DNA of 64,000 nt from Actinorhabdospora filicis. Its GTDB lineage: Bacteria; Actinomycetota; Actinomycetes; Mycobacteriales; Micromonosporaceae. Below are positions 27,974 to 35,921 of the stretch, one piece after another (the stretch's first letter is position 1; each line of letters opens with the position of its first letter). The translations under genes and the position numbers were made by a program. The stretch is taken from contig NZ_BSTX01000001.1 in the NCBI RefSeq assembly GCF_030269765.1, positions 1,743,370 to 1,807,369 on the forward strand. Reading direction: 5' to 3'. The notes beneath the pieces were generated by a model, which was not told where the DNA came from, ran no database searches, and worked only from the letters and a program-made list of their open reading frames with translations.

Positions 27974-29083
27974 ATGAGCGAGCCCAGGATCAGCCTCTCC
28001 GTCCCCGCCAAGCGGCGCCCCGGCTTCCACCGGCTGCCCGTCGCCGAGGTGGAGCGGCTGACCGACGAGGCGGTGCGGATCACCTTCGCGGTGCCGCCGC
28101 GGCTGCGCGCGGCCTTCGCCTTCGAGCCGGGGCAGCACCTGACGGTGAAGCTCCCGGTCGGCCAGGACGATGTCCGCCGCTCGTACTCGATCTGCTCGCC
28201 GCCGTCGCTGCTGGCCCGCGAGGGCCTGCTGCGCATCGGCGTCAAAGGCGTCCCCAACGGGCTGTTCTCCGCCTACGCCCTCGGCGAGCTCGCCGAGGGG
28301 CACGCGGTGGAGGTCCTGCCGCCGCTGGGGCATTTCACGACGAAGCTGGACGCGGGCCGCGCCCGCCGCTACGGGGCGGTGGTGGCCGGTTCGGGGATCA
28401 CCCCGGTGCTGTCGCTGGTCGCGGCGGCCCTGGAGACCGAGCCGGAGAGCACCTTCCTGGTGCTGTTCGGGAACAAGGCGGCGCGCACGGTGATGTTCGC
28501 CGACGAGCTGGCCGACCTGAAGGACCGCTACCCGGCGCGGTTGCAGATCGTGCACGTGCTGTCCCGCGAGCCGGGCGCCGAGCTGATGTCGGGCCGCATC
28601 GACGACGAGCGGCTGCCGCGGCTGCTGGCCGCCTTCGACGCGTCCGCCGAGGTCGAGGAGTGGTTCCTGTGCGGGCCGTTCGGGATGGTCACCGGCGCGC
28701 AGAAGGCCCTCGCCGAGCGGGGTGTGCCGGAGTCGGCGGTCCACCACGAGCTGTTCTTCGCCGAGGAGATCCCGCGCACCCCCGAGCAGGAGGCGCGCGC
28801 GGAGGGCACCGCCGAGGTGACGATCCTGCTGGACGGGCGCGAGTCGAGCTTCACGATGCGCCGTGACGAGCGGGTCCTGGACGCCGCGCTGAAGGTGCGG
28901 CCGGAGCTGCCCTTCGCCTGCAAGGGCGGGGTGTGCGCGACGTGCCAGGCGAAAGTCGTGACGGGTGAGGTGCGGCTGGCGCGCAACTACGCGCTCACCG
29001 ACGCCGACCTGGCGGCCGGGTACGTGCTGACCTGCCAGGCGGAGCCGGTGAGCGACGAGCTGGTCGTGGACTACGACTTCTGA
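27974..29083 (+). CDS. paaE: Phenylacetyl-CoA epoxidase reductase subunit PaaE
   Basis: 369 residues. A ferredoxin-NADP reductase module comes first: FAD-binding RRSYSICSPP near residue 57 and the NADPH-binding GSGITPVLSL near 142. A C-terminal plant-type [2Fe-2S] domain has CKGGVCATCQ and a final cysteine in LTCQAEP. It delivers electrons from NADPH to PaaA. The ATG immediately follows the paaD stop (TAGATG). Its 3' end overlaps the convergent downstream membrane-protein gene by 13 bp, and no terminator hairpin is visible there. Confidence 0.96.
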   Translation: MSEPRISLSVPAKRRPGFHRLPVAEVERLTDEAVRITFAVPPRLRAAFAFEPGQHLTVKLPVGQDDVRRSYSICSPPSLLAREGLLRIGVKGVPNGLFSAYALGELAEGHAVEVLPPLGHFTTKLDAGRARRYGAVVAGSGITPVLSLVAAALETEPESTFLVLFGNKAARTVMFADELADLKDRYPARLQIVHVLSREPGAELMSGRIDDERLPRLLAAFDASAEVEEWFLCGPFGMVTGAQKALAERGVPESAVHHELFFAEEIPRTPEQEARAEGTAEVTILLDGRESSFTMRRDERVLDAALKVRPELPFACKGGVCATCQAKVVTGEVRLARNYALTDADLAAGYVLTCQAEPVSDELVVDYDF

Positions 29084-30027
29084 GGCGGACGGGGGCCGCG
29101 CGAGAGCACGGCCGTCAGCAGCACCGCCACCGGCACGGTCACCGCGACCACCAGCAGCGCGACGAGGGTGGCCATGGTGGAGTCGAAGTCGATGTATTCG
29201 GGACCGACGCGCGCCTCGGCGAGCAACAGCGCGGCGACCACCGGCGCGAGCAGCACCACCGGCCACACACCGGCCCGCTGGTAGGCGATCACGCACAGGG
29301 CCACGGCGGCGATGCCGACGAGCTGCCCGATGATCGTGGTGCCGACCTCGGGCAGACCCCAGTCGATGACCTCGCGCACGCCGAGCCCCCAGACGATCCC
29401 GGGCAGCGTCGCCACCAGCGGGAGCAGGCGGCGGGCGAGGCCGCGCCGCTTCCCCACGGCCAGGGCGATCAGCCCCGGGACGACGAACACGCCCGTGAGC
29501 CCGGCCTCGATCAGCGGCATGCCCCCGGCGTCGCTCATCGCGACCTGGACGAGGGTCACGCCCAGCGCGGCGAGCACCGCGGCCCGGGTCCAGCGCGCGG
29601 GCGCGAGCGCGGCGACGGCGGCCAGCAGCCACACCGCGCAGGTGATGCCGCTGAAGTCGGCGAAGGGCCCGATGCCGGGCGGCGGCTCCCACCAGGCCCA
29701 CTCCAGGACCTTGCCGTCGGAGATGCTCGCCGGGTACCAGTGGGCCTCCCCGCGGAGCCCGAAGGCGGTGAAGTAGTAGGCGGCGAGCGCGGCCAGGAGG
29801 GTGAGGGCGACGTCTGCGGACGCGCGAGCGCCCGCGAAGAACCGCCCGCCGTGGGCGGCGCGGTACCGCGCCGCCCCCCGCCACACGTCCCACCGGTCGG
29901 CGAGGCTGGGCGTCACGCGGTCACCGGCGAGATCGAGGTAGGTCGCGGTCATCTCGTCGGCGCGTTCGGCGCGCCAAGCGGACGGGTAGGCGCGCAGGAG
30001 CCGCCGGTACTTCCTCTCCAGGCTCAC
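29071..30027 (-). CDS. Hypothetical multi-pass membrane protein, partner of PadR
   Basis: 318 residues. A cytoplasmic N-terminus typical of permease-like proteins encoded beside PadR genes (SLERKYRRLLRAYPSAWRAERADEM) is followed by about eight hydrophobic segments from residue 70 to the end. GTG 30027 makes a GTGA overlap with the PadR stop, so the regulator and this protein are co-translated. The RAYPxxWR motif is shared by many actinobacterial proteins of unknown function in PadR operons. Its stop lies inside paaE. Confidence 0.8.
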   Translation of the reverse strand: MSLERKYRRLLRAYPSAWRAERADEMTATYLDLAGDRVTPSLADRWDVWRGAARYRAAHGGRFFAGARASADVALTLLAALAAYYFTAFGLRGEAHWYPASISDGKVLEWAWWEPPPGIGPFADFSGITCAVWLLAAVAALAPARWTRAAVLAALGVTLVQVAMSDAGGMPLIEAGLTGVFVVPGLIALAVGKRRGLARRLLPLVATLPGIVWGLGVREVIDWGLPEVGTTIIGQLVGIAAVALCVIAYQRAGVWPVVLLAPVVAALLLAEARVGPEYIDFDSTMATLVALLVVAVTVPVAVLLTAVLSRGPRPPQKS

Positions 30028-30359
30028 GCCGTGCCTCCCGCGAGCCGCATCCGCAGGCGGGTCGCGGCCGCCTCGGCGTTGGCGCGCAGCCGCGCCGCCT
30101 CGGCCGCCAGCAGGGCCGCGCCCTCGTCGGTGAGGCGGTAGTAGCGCCTCAGCCGCCCGTCGACGATCTCTTCGTGGTCGGGGGCGACGTGGCCGTCCTC
30201 GGTGAGGCGGTCGAGCGCGCCGTAGAGGGTCCCGGGACGCAGGGTGAGGCGCCCGGCGGAGAGTTCGGCGACCTCGCTGATGAGGCCGTAGCCGTGCAGT
30301 GGGCCGCCGGCCAGGGCGGTGAGGATCAGGAACGCGGGTTCCCGGAGCGGGGTGGTCAT
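30024..30359 (-). CDS. PadR-family transcriptional regulator
   Basis: 111 residues. A winged-helix domain reads FLILTALAGGPLHGYGLISEV, then LRPGTLYGALDRLTEDGHV and the wing RRYYRLTDEG, the canonical PadR pattern. ATG 30359 starts the conserved N-terminus and is preferred to the GTG at 30422, which lies within the operator-like palindromes. It is first in a two-gene unit with the membrane protein. PadR repressors usually control their own operon in response to small molecules; the ligand is unknown. Confidence 0.9.
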   Translation of the reverse strand: MTTPLREPAFLILTALAGGPLHGYGLISEVAELSAGRLTLRPGTLYGALDRLTEDGHVAPDHEEIVDGRLRRYYRLTDEGAALLAAEAARLRANAEAAATRLRMRLAGGTA

Positions 30360-30383
30360 GCCCGGCAATGTATCGGACGCGAA

Positions 30384-30418
30384 GGTATATCGTCCACATA
30401 GATATATCCACAGTGGAC
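30384..30418 (-). promoter_or_regulatory. Operator/promoter region of the PadR operon
   Basis: Two interleaved inverted repeats lie 25-60 bp upstream of padR. GGTATATC (30384-30391) faces GATATATCC (30401-30409), and GTCCAC (30392-30397) faces GTGGAC (30413-30418). The TATA-rich core could also serve as a -10 region. AT-rich palindromes of this kind are typical PadR binding sites; binding here is inferred. Confidence 0.6.
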
Positions 30419-30706
30419 GCATCGGTGCGGCGGATCCGGGACTTCGGCGAAAAGTTTTGCGATCACCCCCAACCCCGGAGCCCGCTTCCGCGTCTTGTCA
30501 CCGACACGTCATCGAACCGCGTGAATGGACTGCGGGGAATATCTCCACGCAAACCATGAAGAAATGCAACCTCGCGCCCGGGCAACGGCGTGTTAAGCGC
30601 ACACGGCCGAACGAGAACCAGCGCGTGACGGCGTCCCTCCCCAAGGGCCCGGTTCCCGGTCGTCCGTGCCGGGTTCTACGAGGTGCGGTTCGAAGAGGTG
30701 CAGTGA

Positions 30707-30736
30707 CCGGTCCGCCTCCTGGCCGAGGCGGACCGG
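30707..30736 (+). promoter_or_regulatory. Leader hairpin copy 1 of the LAKTG array
   Basis: A 12-bp perfect stem, CCGGTCCGCCTC with loop CTGGCC and GAGGCGGACCGG. It lies 40 bp before the ATG of a decayed copy (30776). Near-identical hairpins recur at 30872, 32432 (variant) and 34006, each a short distance before an ATGTCC start. The 30360-30706 stretch before it has no supported gene. Confidence 0.75.
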
Positions 30737-30775
30737 CCCGAAGTCGCCACGACGGCGACACGGAAAGGAAGTCCC

Positions 30776-30859
30776 ATGTCCGGAAGACCCCTCGGGCGCG
30801 CCCCCGCGCGCGCTCCGCTCGGCGTGACCGCCCCCGCGCTCGGCCGCCGCCGCGCCTGA
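30776..30859 (+). pseudogene. Decayed copy of a LAKTG surface-protein gene (27 codons)
   Basis: A 27-codon frame with a good ribosome site (AAAGGAAG). It starts MSGRPLGRAPARAPLGVTAPAL and ends GRRRA. The first half resembles the signal peptide of the downstream gene (MSQRLLGRALVRSLLGVTAL), and the last residues resemble the post-membrane ending (RRRRA). The whole extracellular body is missing. It is best read as an internally deleted duplicate, though a leader peptide function cannot be excluded. Confidence 0.6.
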
Positions 30860-30871
30860 CCCCAAGAGCCA

Positions 30872-30893
30872 TCCGCCTCCTGGCCGAGGCGGA
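30872..30893 (+). promoter_or_regulatory. Leader hairpin copy 2 of the LAKTG array
   Basis: An 8-bp stem, TCCGCCTC with loop CTGGCC and GAGGCGGA, the shared core of copy 1. It lies 24 bp before the start of the first intact LAKTG gene and just upstream of its ribosome site (AGAGGAG), so it could influence translation or terminate upstream transcription. Confidence 0.7.
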
Positions 30894-30916
30894 CCGGCCG
30901 AAACAAGAGGAGTTCC

Positions 30917-32422
30917 ATGTCCGAAAGATTCCTTCAGCGCACCCTCGTGCGTTCCCTACTGGGCGCGACCGCGCTCGCGGCGGGGATGCTCACCCTGTCC
31001 CCCGCCGCCTCGGCGGACGAGAAGCTGGTCCTGGTGCCCGACATCTACGACGTCATGGTCACCGCCGGGACGAGCGCCACGCAGGACCTGTGGGTCCGCA
31101 CGCCGAAACCGGTGAACGCCACCGTCGCCGTCAAGGCCACCGTCGACCTGGCCGCCCTGGCCGGGAAGGTCACCCTCAAAGGCGACGGCTGCACCACCGA
31201 GGGCACGGTCTTCACCTGCGCCAAGACGCTCCAGCTGAGCGACACCGACCCGGCCGGCTACCGCGTCCCGCTCAGCAAGATCACCTTCACCGCCGCCCCC
31301 GGCGCCACCGCGCCGGGCGCCCGCGTCACCTGGCGGCTGACCAGCGACAAGTCCGACCCGGCCGAGTACGCCCAGGGCATCGGCGTCCGCGAGGAGACGA
31401 AGCTGTTCGGGGACGGTGACCGCTCCGTCGACGCCAAGCGCGGCGACAAGGTCGCGATGCCGTTCACCATGCGCAACGGCAGCACCGGCGACGTCCGCTC
31501 GCCCGTCGTCAACTTCACCGTCCCGCTCACCTTCGAACCGGCCTCCTGGCCCTCGAACTGCAACCGGCGTCTCGTCGGGCAGGGCTACGAGGAGTACTAC
31601 GAGGTCTCCTGCGCCTTCGACATGACCGCGAAAGCCGGGAAGGCCTACCGGCCGAACCGGGCCTTCGAGATGACGATCGCCGCCGACACCCCCGTGACCG
31701 GCCCGTGGAGCACCTACCACCTCGGCTACGAGTGGTCGACGCGAGCGGCGGGCGGCAACGGCTGGACGAAGGGCGACGGCCCCGCCCTCACCCTCGTCCC
31801 CGCCGACAAGGCGCCCACCTCCACCAAGCCGGACGGCGCGCTCCAGACGAAGATGAGCGGCACCGACCGCTTCGACCTGGCGCTGACCGCCACGCCCATC
31901 AAGGGCAAGGTCGGCGACAAGATCAAGGTCACCTTCACCATCACCAACGTCGGGCCGGTCATGGTCAGCGCGCACGAGCAGCGCGCGGTCCTGGCCAACG
32001 TCGCCTTCGGAGTCCCCGCCGGTCTCAAGACCGACGTCAAGGCGCAGTTCGGCGCCGACGACCAGCGCGTCCCCAAGGAGCTGCGCGGCCTGCACATCCT
32101 GCGCGGCGACGTCTACCACCTGCGGGCCGGGGAGAAGATGACCTTCACGGCCACCTTCACCGTCGAGAAGGCCGTGCCGGGCGCCAGCGCCACCGCGACC
32201 ATCTTCTCGGAGGACTCCGAGGCGGAGGAGACCTACGTCCGCACCGACGCCGACAACGGCAACCACCACATCACGCTCAAGCCGGAGATCGCCGGTGGCG
32301 GGCCGCTGGCCAAGACCGGGGTCTCGGCACCCGCCATCGCGGGGGTGGCCGGTGTCCTGATGCTCACCGGAGGCGGCGCGCTCCTGTTCGGGCGCCGCCG
32401 TCGCGCCCGCGGCCTCGCATAG
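30917..32422 (+). CDS. LAKTG-anchored surface protein, paralogue 1
   Basis: 501 residues. A signal peptide (about 1-34, cleavage near PAASA) is followed by an extracellular region of beta-rich, Ig-like appearance with a DUF11-like stretch (VGDKIKVTFTITNVGP near 330). Sorting signal LAKTG is at 464-468, then a hydrophobic helix and basic tail RRRRAR. LAxTG is the motif used by class E sortases of actinomycetes, so covalent attachment to peptidoglycan is expected. Two cysteine pairs (GDGCTTEGTVFTC; SNCNRR with VSCAF) probably form disulfides and are conserved in the paralogues. No sortase is in the window. The ligand is unknown. Confidence 0.85.
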   Translation: MSERFLQRTLVRSLLGATALAAGMLTLSPAASADEKLVLVPDIYDVMVTAGTSATQDLWVRTPKPVNATVAVKATVDLAALAGKVTLKGDGCTTEGTVFTCAKTLQLSDTDPAGYRVPLSKITFTAAPGATAPGARVTWRLTSDKSDPAEYAQGIGVREETKLFGDGDRSVDAKRGDKVAMPFTMRNGSTGDVRSPVVNFTVPLTFEPASWPSNCNRRLVGQGYEEYYEVSCAFDMTAKAGKAYRPNRAFEMTIAADTPVTGPWSTYHLGYEWSTRAAGGNGWTKGDGPALTLVPADKAPTSTKPDGALQTKMSGTDRFDLALTATPIKGKVGDKIKVTFTITNVGPVMVSAHEQRAVLANVAFGVPAGLKTDVKAQFGADDQRVPKELRGLHILRGDVYHLRAGEKMTFTATFTVEKAVPGASATATIFSEDSEAEETYVRTDADNGNHHITLKPEIAGGGPLAKTGVSAPAIAGVAGVLMLTGGGALLFGRRRRARGLA

Positions 32423-32431
32423 ATCGAACCG

Positions 32432-32461
32432 CCGGTGCGTCCCCTGGCCGGGGCGCACCGG
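32432..32461 (+). terminator. Hairpin between LAKTG paralogues 1 and 2
   Basis: CCGGTGCG-T-CCCC pairs with GGGG-CGCACCGG around TGGCC, a diverged copy of the leader hairpin with one bulged T, followed by CTCTTT. It is 9 bp after the stop of paralogue 1 and 20 bp before the start of paralogue 2, so it may act both as a terminator and as a leader structure. Confidence 0.6.
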
Positions 32462-32481
32462 CTCTTTGGAAGAGAGATCCC

Positions 32482-33987
32482 ATGTCCCAGAGACTCCTCG
32501 GGCGCGCCCTCGTGCGCTCCCTGCTGGGGGTGACCGCGCTGGCCGCGGGCGTCCTCACGCTCACCCCCGCCGCCTCGGCGGCCGACAAACTCGACCTCAA
32601 GCCCGAGATCAGCGACGTCTACTTCCAGCGGGGCACGACGACCTACGAGGAACAGTCCCTCTCGGTCGTCATCGCGCCGAAGTCGGTCAACGCCACGGTC
32701 AACGCGAAGATCACGGTGGACCTGGCGGCCTTCGGCGGCAAACTCACCCTCAAGGGCAACGGCTGCACCGGCGCCGGGACGGTCTACACCTGCGTCAAGG
32801 CGGTGAAGTTCGCCGCGCCCGGACCCACCAGGATCCGGATGACCGGCCTCATGTTCACCGCCACCGAGGACGCCGTCCCCGCCAACAGGGACGTCACCTG
32901 GAAGCTGACCACCGACCGGTCCGACCCGGCCGAGATCAGCCAGGAGATCGTGATCGCCGACAAGGGCACCCTGTACGGCGACGGCGACCGCAAGCTCTCG
33001 GCGAAGGCCGGCGACACCATCACGTTCCCGGACCGGATGCGCAACGCGGGCGGCACCGACGTCCGCAACCCCTCGCTCCGCTACGCCCTCCCGCTCACCT
33101 TCGACCCGGTGACGCGGCCGTCGAACTGCCGCTACCAGGTCAACGGGCGCGACCACAGGGTCTACGTCGACTGCTACTTCGACACCACCGTCACCGCGGG
33201 CAAGGCGTACAGGCTGAGCTCGCCGGTCGCGGTGAAGGTCGGCGCCGACACCCCCGTCACCGGCGAGTTCGCCTCCTACTACTTCGGCTACACCTGGCTG
33301 CCGAGCGACACCGCGAAGCTCGCGGCGGCCGGAGAGCAGGGCGACGGCCCGGCGCTGACCCTGGTCCCCACCGACGGCGCGCCGACCTCGACCAGCGCCG
33401 GAGGCAACCTCAATGTGGCGATGAGCGGGCAGGAACACCGCGACCTGGCGATCTCCGCCACCCCGATCAAGGGCAAGGTCGGCGACAAGATCACCGTCAC
33501 GTTCACCGCGACCAACGTCGGCAAGACCGCGATCATCAACCAGACGGCCTCGACGGTCGCCGCCGGTCTCGCCTACGGCGTCCCGGCGGGCCTGAAGGCC
33601 GCCGACTGCTCACTGATCGACCTCTTCGGCTCGGTCGACCAGCCGCTCAAGGGGCTCTGCGGGATACAGAACGAGGTCTACGTCCTGCGTCCCGGGCAGA
33701 CGATGGCGTGGACGGTCGTCTACACCGTCGAGAAGGCCGTCGCGGGCGCCTCGGCGAAGGCCACGTTCTACAACCGCGACTTCGAGGGCAGCAACATCCG
33801 TACATGGAGTGATGAGAACGCGGCCAACGACTCAGTCGTCCTCAAGCCCGAGATCACCGGCAAGGGCAGCGCCACCGGCCCCCTCGCCAAGACCGGGCTG
33901 TCCATGCCCGCCGCCGCGGGGACGGCCGGGCTGCTGGTGACGGCGGGAGGCGCGGCACTCGTGCTCGCGCGCCGCCGACGCGCCTGA
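32482..33987 (+). CDS. LAKTG-anchored surface protein, paralogue 2
   Basis: 501 residues, same plan as paralogue 1: signal peptide (MSQRLLGRALVRSLLGVTAL...), repeated disulfide motifs GNGCTGAGTVYTC and SNCRYQ with VDCYF, the VGDKITVTFTATNVGK segment and sorting signal LAKTG at 468-472 with a short RRRRA tail. It has an additional cysteine pair (AADCSLID; KGLCGIQ) lacking in paralogue 1. ATG 32482 is behind GGAAGAGAG. Tandem position and equal length show that the two arose by duplication, but they have diverged widely in the binding region. Confidence 0.85.
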   Translation: MSQRLLGRALVRSLLGVTALAAGVLTLTPAASAADKLDLKPEISDVYFQRGTTTYEEQSLSVVIAPKSVNATVNAKITVDLAAFGGKLTLKGNGCTGAGTVYTCVKAVKFAAPGPTRIRMTGLMFTATEDAVPANRDVTWKLTTDRSDPAEISQEIVIADKGTLYGDGDRKLSAKAGDTITFPDRMRNAGGTDVRNPSLRYALPLTFDPVTRPSNCRYQVNGRDHRVYVDCYFDTTVTAGKAYRLSSPVAVKVGADTPVTGEFASYYFGYTWLPSDTAKLAAAGEQGDGPALTLVPTDGAPTSTSAGGNLNVAMSGQEHRDLAISATPIKGKVGDKITVTFTATNVGKTAIINQTASTVAAGLAYGVPAGLKAADCSLIDLFGSVDQPLKGLCGIQNEVYVLRPGQTMAWTVVYTVEKAVAGASAKATFYNRDFEGSNIRTWSDENAANDSVVLKPEITGKGSATGPLAKTGLSMPAAAGTAGLLVTAGGAALVLARRRRA

Positions 33988-34005
33988 CACAGGCGCCCTG
34001 AGTGA

Positions 34006-34056
34006 CCGGTCCGCCTCCTGGCCGAGACGGACCGGCCCGGGGACCTCGCGGTCCCC
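34006..34056 (+). promoter_or_regulatory. Double hairpin before the third LAKTG gene (leader copy 4)
   Basis: CCGGTCCG at 34006-34013 pairs with CGGACCGG at 34027-34034 (inner CCTC/GAGA imperfect), the same element as at 30707. A second hairpin GGGGACC-TCGC-GGTCCCC follows at 34039-34056. Both lie between paralogue 2 and the short coupled frame at 34073. Confidence 0.7.
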
Positions 34057-34072
34057 ATGAAAAGGGAGTCCC

Positions 34073-34174
34073 ATGTCCGAAACATCCCTCCAGGGCACTT
34101 TAGCGCGAGCGGCTTCCGCCGCAGGCCCTGTGGGGAGTCTCGGACCCGATGAGATGAGGAGAACCCCCCTATGA
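34073..34174 (+). CDS. Short coupled ORF, decayed N-terminal copy or leader peptide
   Basis: 33 codons behind AAAGGGAG. It begins MSETSLQGTLARAASAAG, recalling the MSERFLQRTLVRS start of paralogue 1, and then loses similarity. Its TGA overlaps the ATG of paralogue 3 (ATGA at 34171-34174), so translation of the short frame would feed ribosomes into the surface-protein gene. It is either a fossil signal-peptide copy or a remnant now used as a translational coupler. Confidence 0.55.
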   Translation: MSETSLQGTLARAASAAGPVGSLGPDEMRRTPL

Positions 34175-35616
34175 ACTCACCGGTCCGCGCAATCACCCGG
34201 GGCCTGATCGCCCTGGGCGCGCTGGCACTGGGCGGCACGCTGGTGGCGTCACCGGCATCGGCCGCGGAGAAGTACTCGCTCACCCCGGAGGTGCCGAGCG
34301 AGGTCAAGGTCCAGGTCGGCGGCGGAGCCGCCCGGCCCGTGTCCGTCGTGCGCAAGGAGCGCTTCGCGGCCACCGTGAACTTCGCCTTCACCGTCGACGT
34401 CGCCGCCTTCGGTGGCAAGGTCGTCGTCGACGGCCCCGGCTGCACCGGCGCCGGGACGGTGTACACCTGCACGTTCACCCACACGTTCACCGCGGCCGAA
34501 CCCGAGAAGGTCGAACTGGGCAACGTGGGCTTCAGTGTCGCCGACGACGCCGTCCCGGCTTCCCGGAAGCTCACCTGGCGGATGACCAGCGACGCCTCCG
34601 ACCCCGCCGAGACCGAGCAGTACCTCACCGTCGCCGACAACGGCAGCCTCTACACCGACGTCGCCGGGGAGGTCCAGGGCAGCGCCGGTGGCAAGGTTCC
34701 GGTGCCCCTGAGCGTCCGCAACGGCGGAAGCAACGAGGTCCGCAACGCGGCCCTCCGGTTCACGCTGAAGAACACGGTCACGCCGACGTCCCTGCCGTCC
34801 AACTGCCGCCGTCAGGCGCGCGGTGACGACTTCGACTACGCGTGCTTCTTCGAGACCCCGCTCGCGGCGGGCAAGTCCTACAAGCTGACCTCGCCCCTGG
34901 AGCTGGCCGTCGCGGCCGGTACAACCGGCGACGTGAAGATGAGCTACTCGTGGGAGCCGTACAAGCGCGGCGACCGCATGGCCTGGGAGCCCGGCAGCGG
35001 CCCCGCGCTCACCCTCACCACCACGAGCACCGCGCCGGCCGGCAAGTACAACTACAGCTCGGTCCTGATCAGGCTGAGCGGCCAGCGCAAGGACGACCTC
35101 GCGCTCACCGCCACCGCGATCACCGGCAAGGCCGGGACCGAGGCCGACCTGACCTTCACCATCGCCAACACCGGCCCGGTGAAGATCACCACCGACGACG
35201 GCCCGGCCGTGGCGGGCGTGGCCTACACGCTCCCCAAGGGCGTCACCGCCAAGAACTGCGAACCGATCGCCTACTCGCCCGACCCCGCCCTGAAGGGCAT
35301 GTGCAAGGTCTGGCCGCAGAACGCGCTCGAACTGGACGCCGGGAAGTCGGTCAAGGTCACCGTCAAGGTCAAGCTCGACCAATCGGTCACCGGCGCCAAG
35401 GGCTCGGCGGCGCTGATCGGCTGGGACCGGGAGGAGGGCGCGCCCTTCTTCCACGGTGACGCCGACAAGGCCAACGACCGCGTCGAACTCGCCGCCACCT
35501 TCACCGGCACCGGGCCGCTCGCCAAGACCGGCGTGTCGCTGCCCGTCACCGCCGGGTTCGCCGCCGTGCTGGTCGTGTCCGGGGGCGCCGCCCTCGCGCT
35601 GACCCGCCGGCGCTGA
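34171..35616 (+). CDS. LAKTG-anchored surface protein, paralogue 3
   Basis: 481 residues. Signal peptide MNSPVRAITRGLIALGALALGGTL differs from the other two. The body keeps the same disulfide motifs (GPGCTGAGTVYTC; SNCRRQ with YACFF; KNCEPI with KGMCKV) and the AGTEADLTFTIANTGP segment. Sorting signal LAKTG is at 450-454, then a membrane helix and RRR. ATG 34171 shares ATGA with the short upstream frame; AGGAGAACC provides an additional ribosome site. It is the last of the array and is followed by two strong hairpins. Confidence 0.85.
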   Translation: MNSPVRAITRGLIALGALALGGTLVASPASAAEKYSLTPEVPSEVKVQVGGGAARPVSVVRKERFAATVNFAFTVDVAAFGGKVVVDGPGCTGAGTVYTCTFTHTFTAAEPEKVELGNVGFSVADDAVPASRKLTWRMTSDASDPAETEQYLTVADNGSLYTDVAGEVQGSAGGKVPVPLSVRNGGSNEVRNAALRFTLKNTVTPTSLPSNCRRQARGDDFDYACFFETPLAAGKSYKLTSPLELAVAAGTTGDVKMSYSWEPYKRGDRMAWEPGSGPALTLTTTSTAPAGKYNYSSVLIRLSGQRKDDLALTATAITGKAGTEADLTFTIANTGPVKITTDDGPAVAGVAYTLPKGVTAKNCEPIAYSPDPALKGMCKVWPQNALELDAGKSVKVTVKVKLDQSVTGAKGSAALIGWDREEGAPFFHGDADKANDRVELAATFTGTGPLAKTGVSLPVTAGFAAVLVVSGGAALALTRRR

Positions 35617-35623
35617 TCCGGCC

Positions 35624-35695
35624 GGCCGCCCCCGCCCCCCGCGGGGGCGGCCACCGCGAAGACCACCGAACCCCCGGCCGCGGCCGGGGGGTTCG
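35624..35695 (+). terminator. Tandem terminator hairpins after the LAKTG array
   Basis: A 12-bp perfect stem (GGCCGCCCCCGC at 35624-35635 against 35641-35652) is followed by a second GC-rich palindrome at 35668-35695 (GAACCCCCGGCCG and its inverse, offset by one G). No T-run. The remaining ~190 bp up to 35882 hold no supported gene. Confidence 0.65.
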
Positions 35696-35882
35696 TAACG
35701 ATCGGATAACCCCGCGCATCGGCGCAACCGGCGAGATCGGCTTGACGTGAGATCCGTGTACGCGCCGTGCCCACTGGCGCGTGCGCCGGACCACCGCCAG
35801 CGCGGGCCTGCCGCACCGGAGACACGCCCACCGGAGCGAAACGGCTTGACCGGGCCCTGCAGCGGGGTGGAGACGGGGAGAG

Positions 35883-35908
35883 GGCCGCGGCGGCCAAGAG
35901 CCGCGGCC
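35883..35908 (-). terminator. Hairpin downstream of the beta-propeller gene
   Basis: GGCCGCGGC (35883-35891) is inverted at 35900-35908 with an 8-nt loop, 14 bp after the stop of the minus-strand propeller gene. Probable terminator without a T-run. Confidence 0.55.
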
Positions 35909-35921
35909 CGACAGCCCACGG

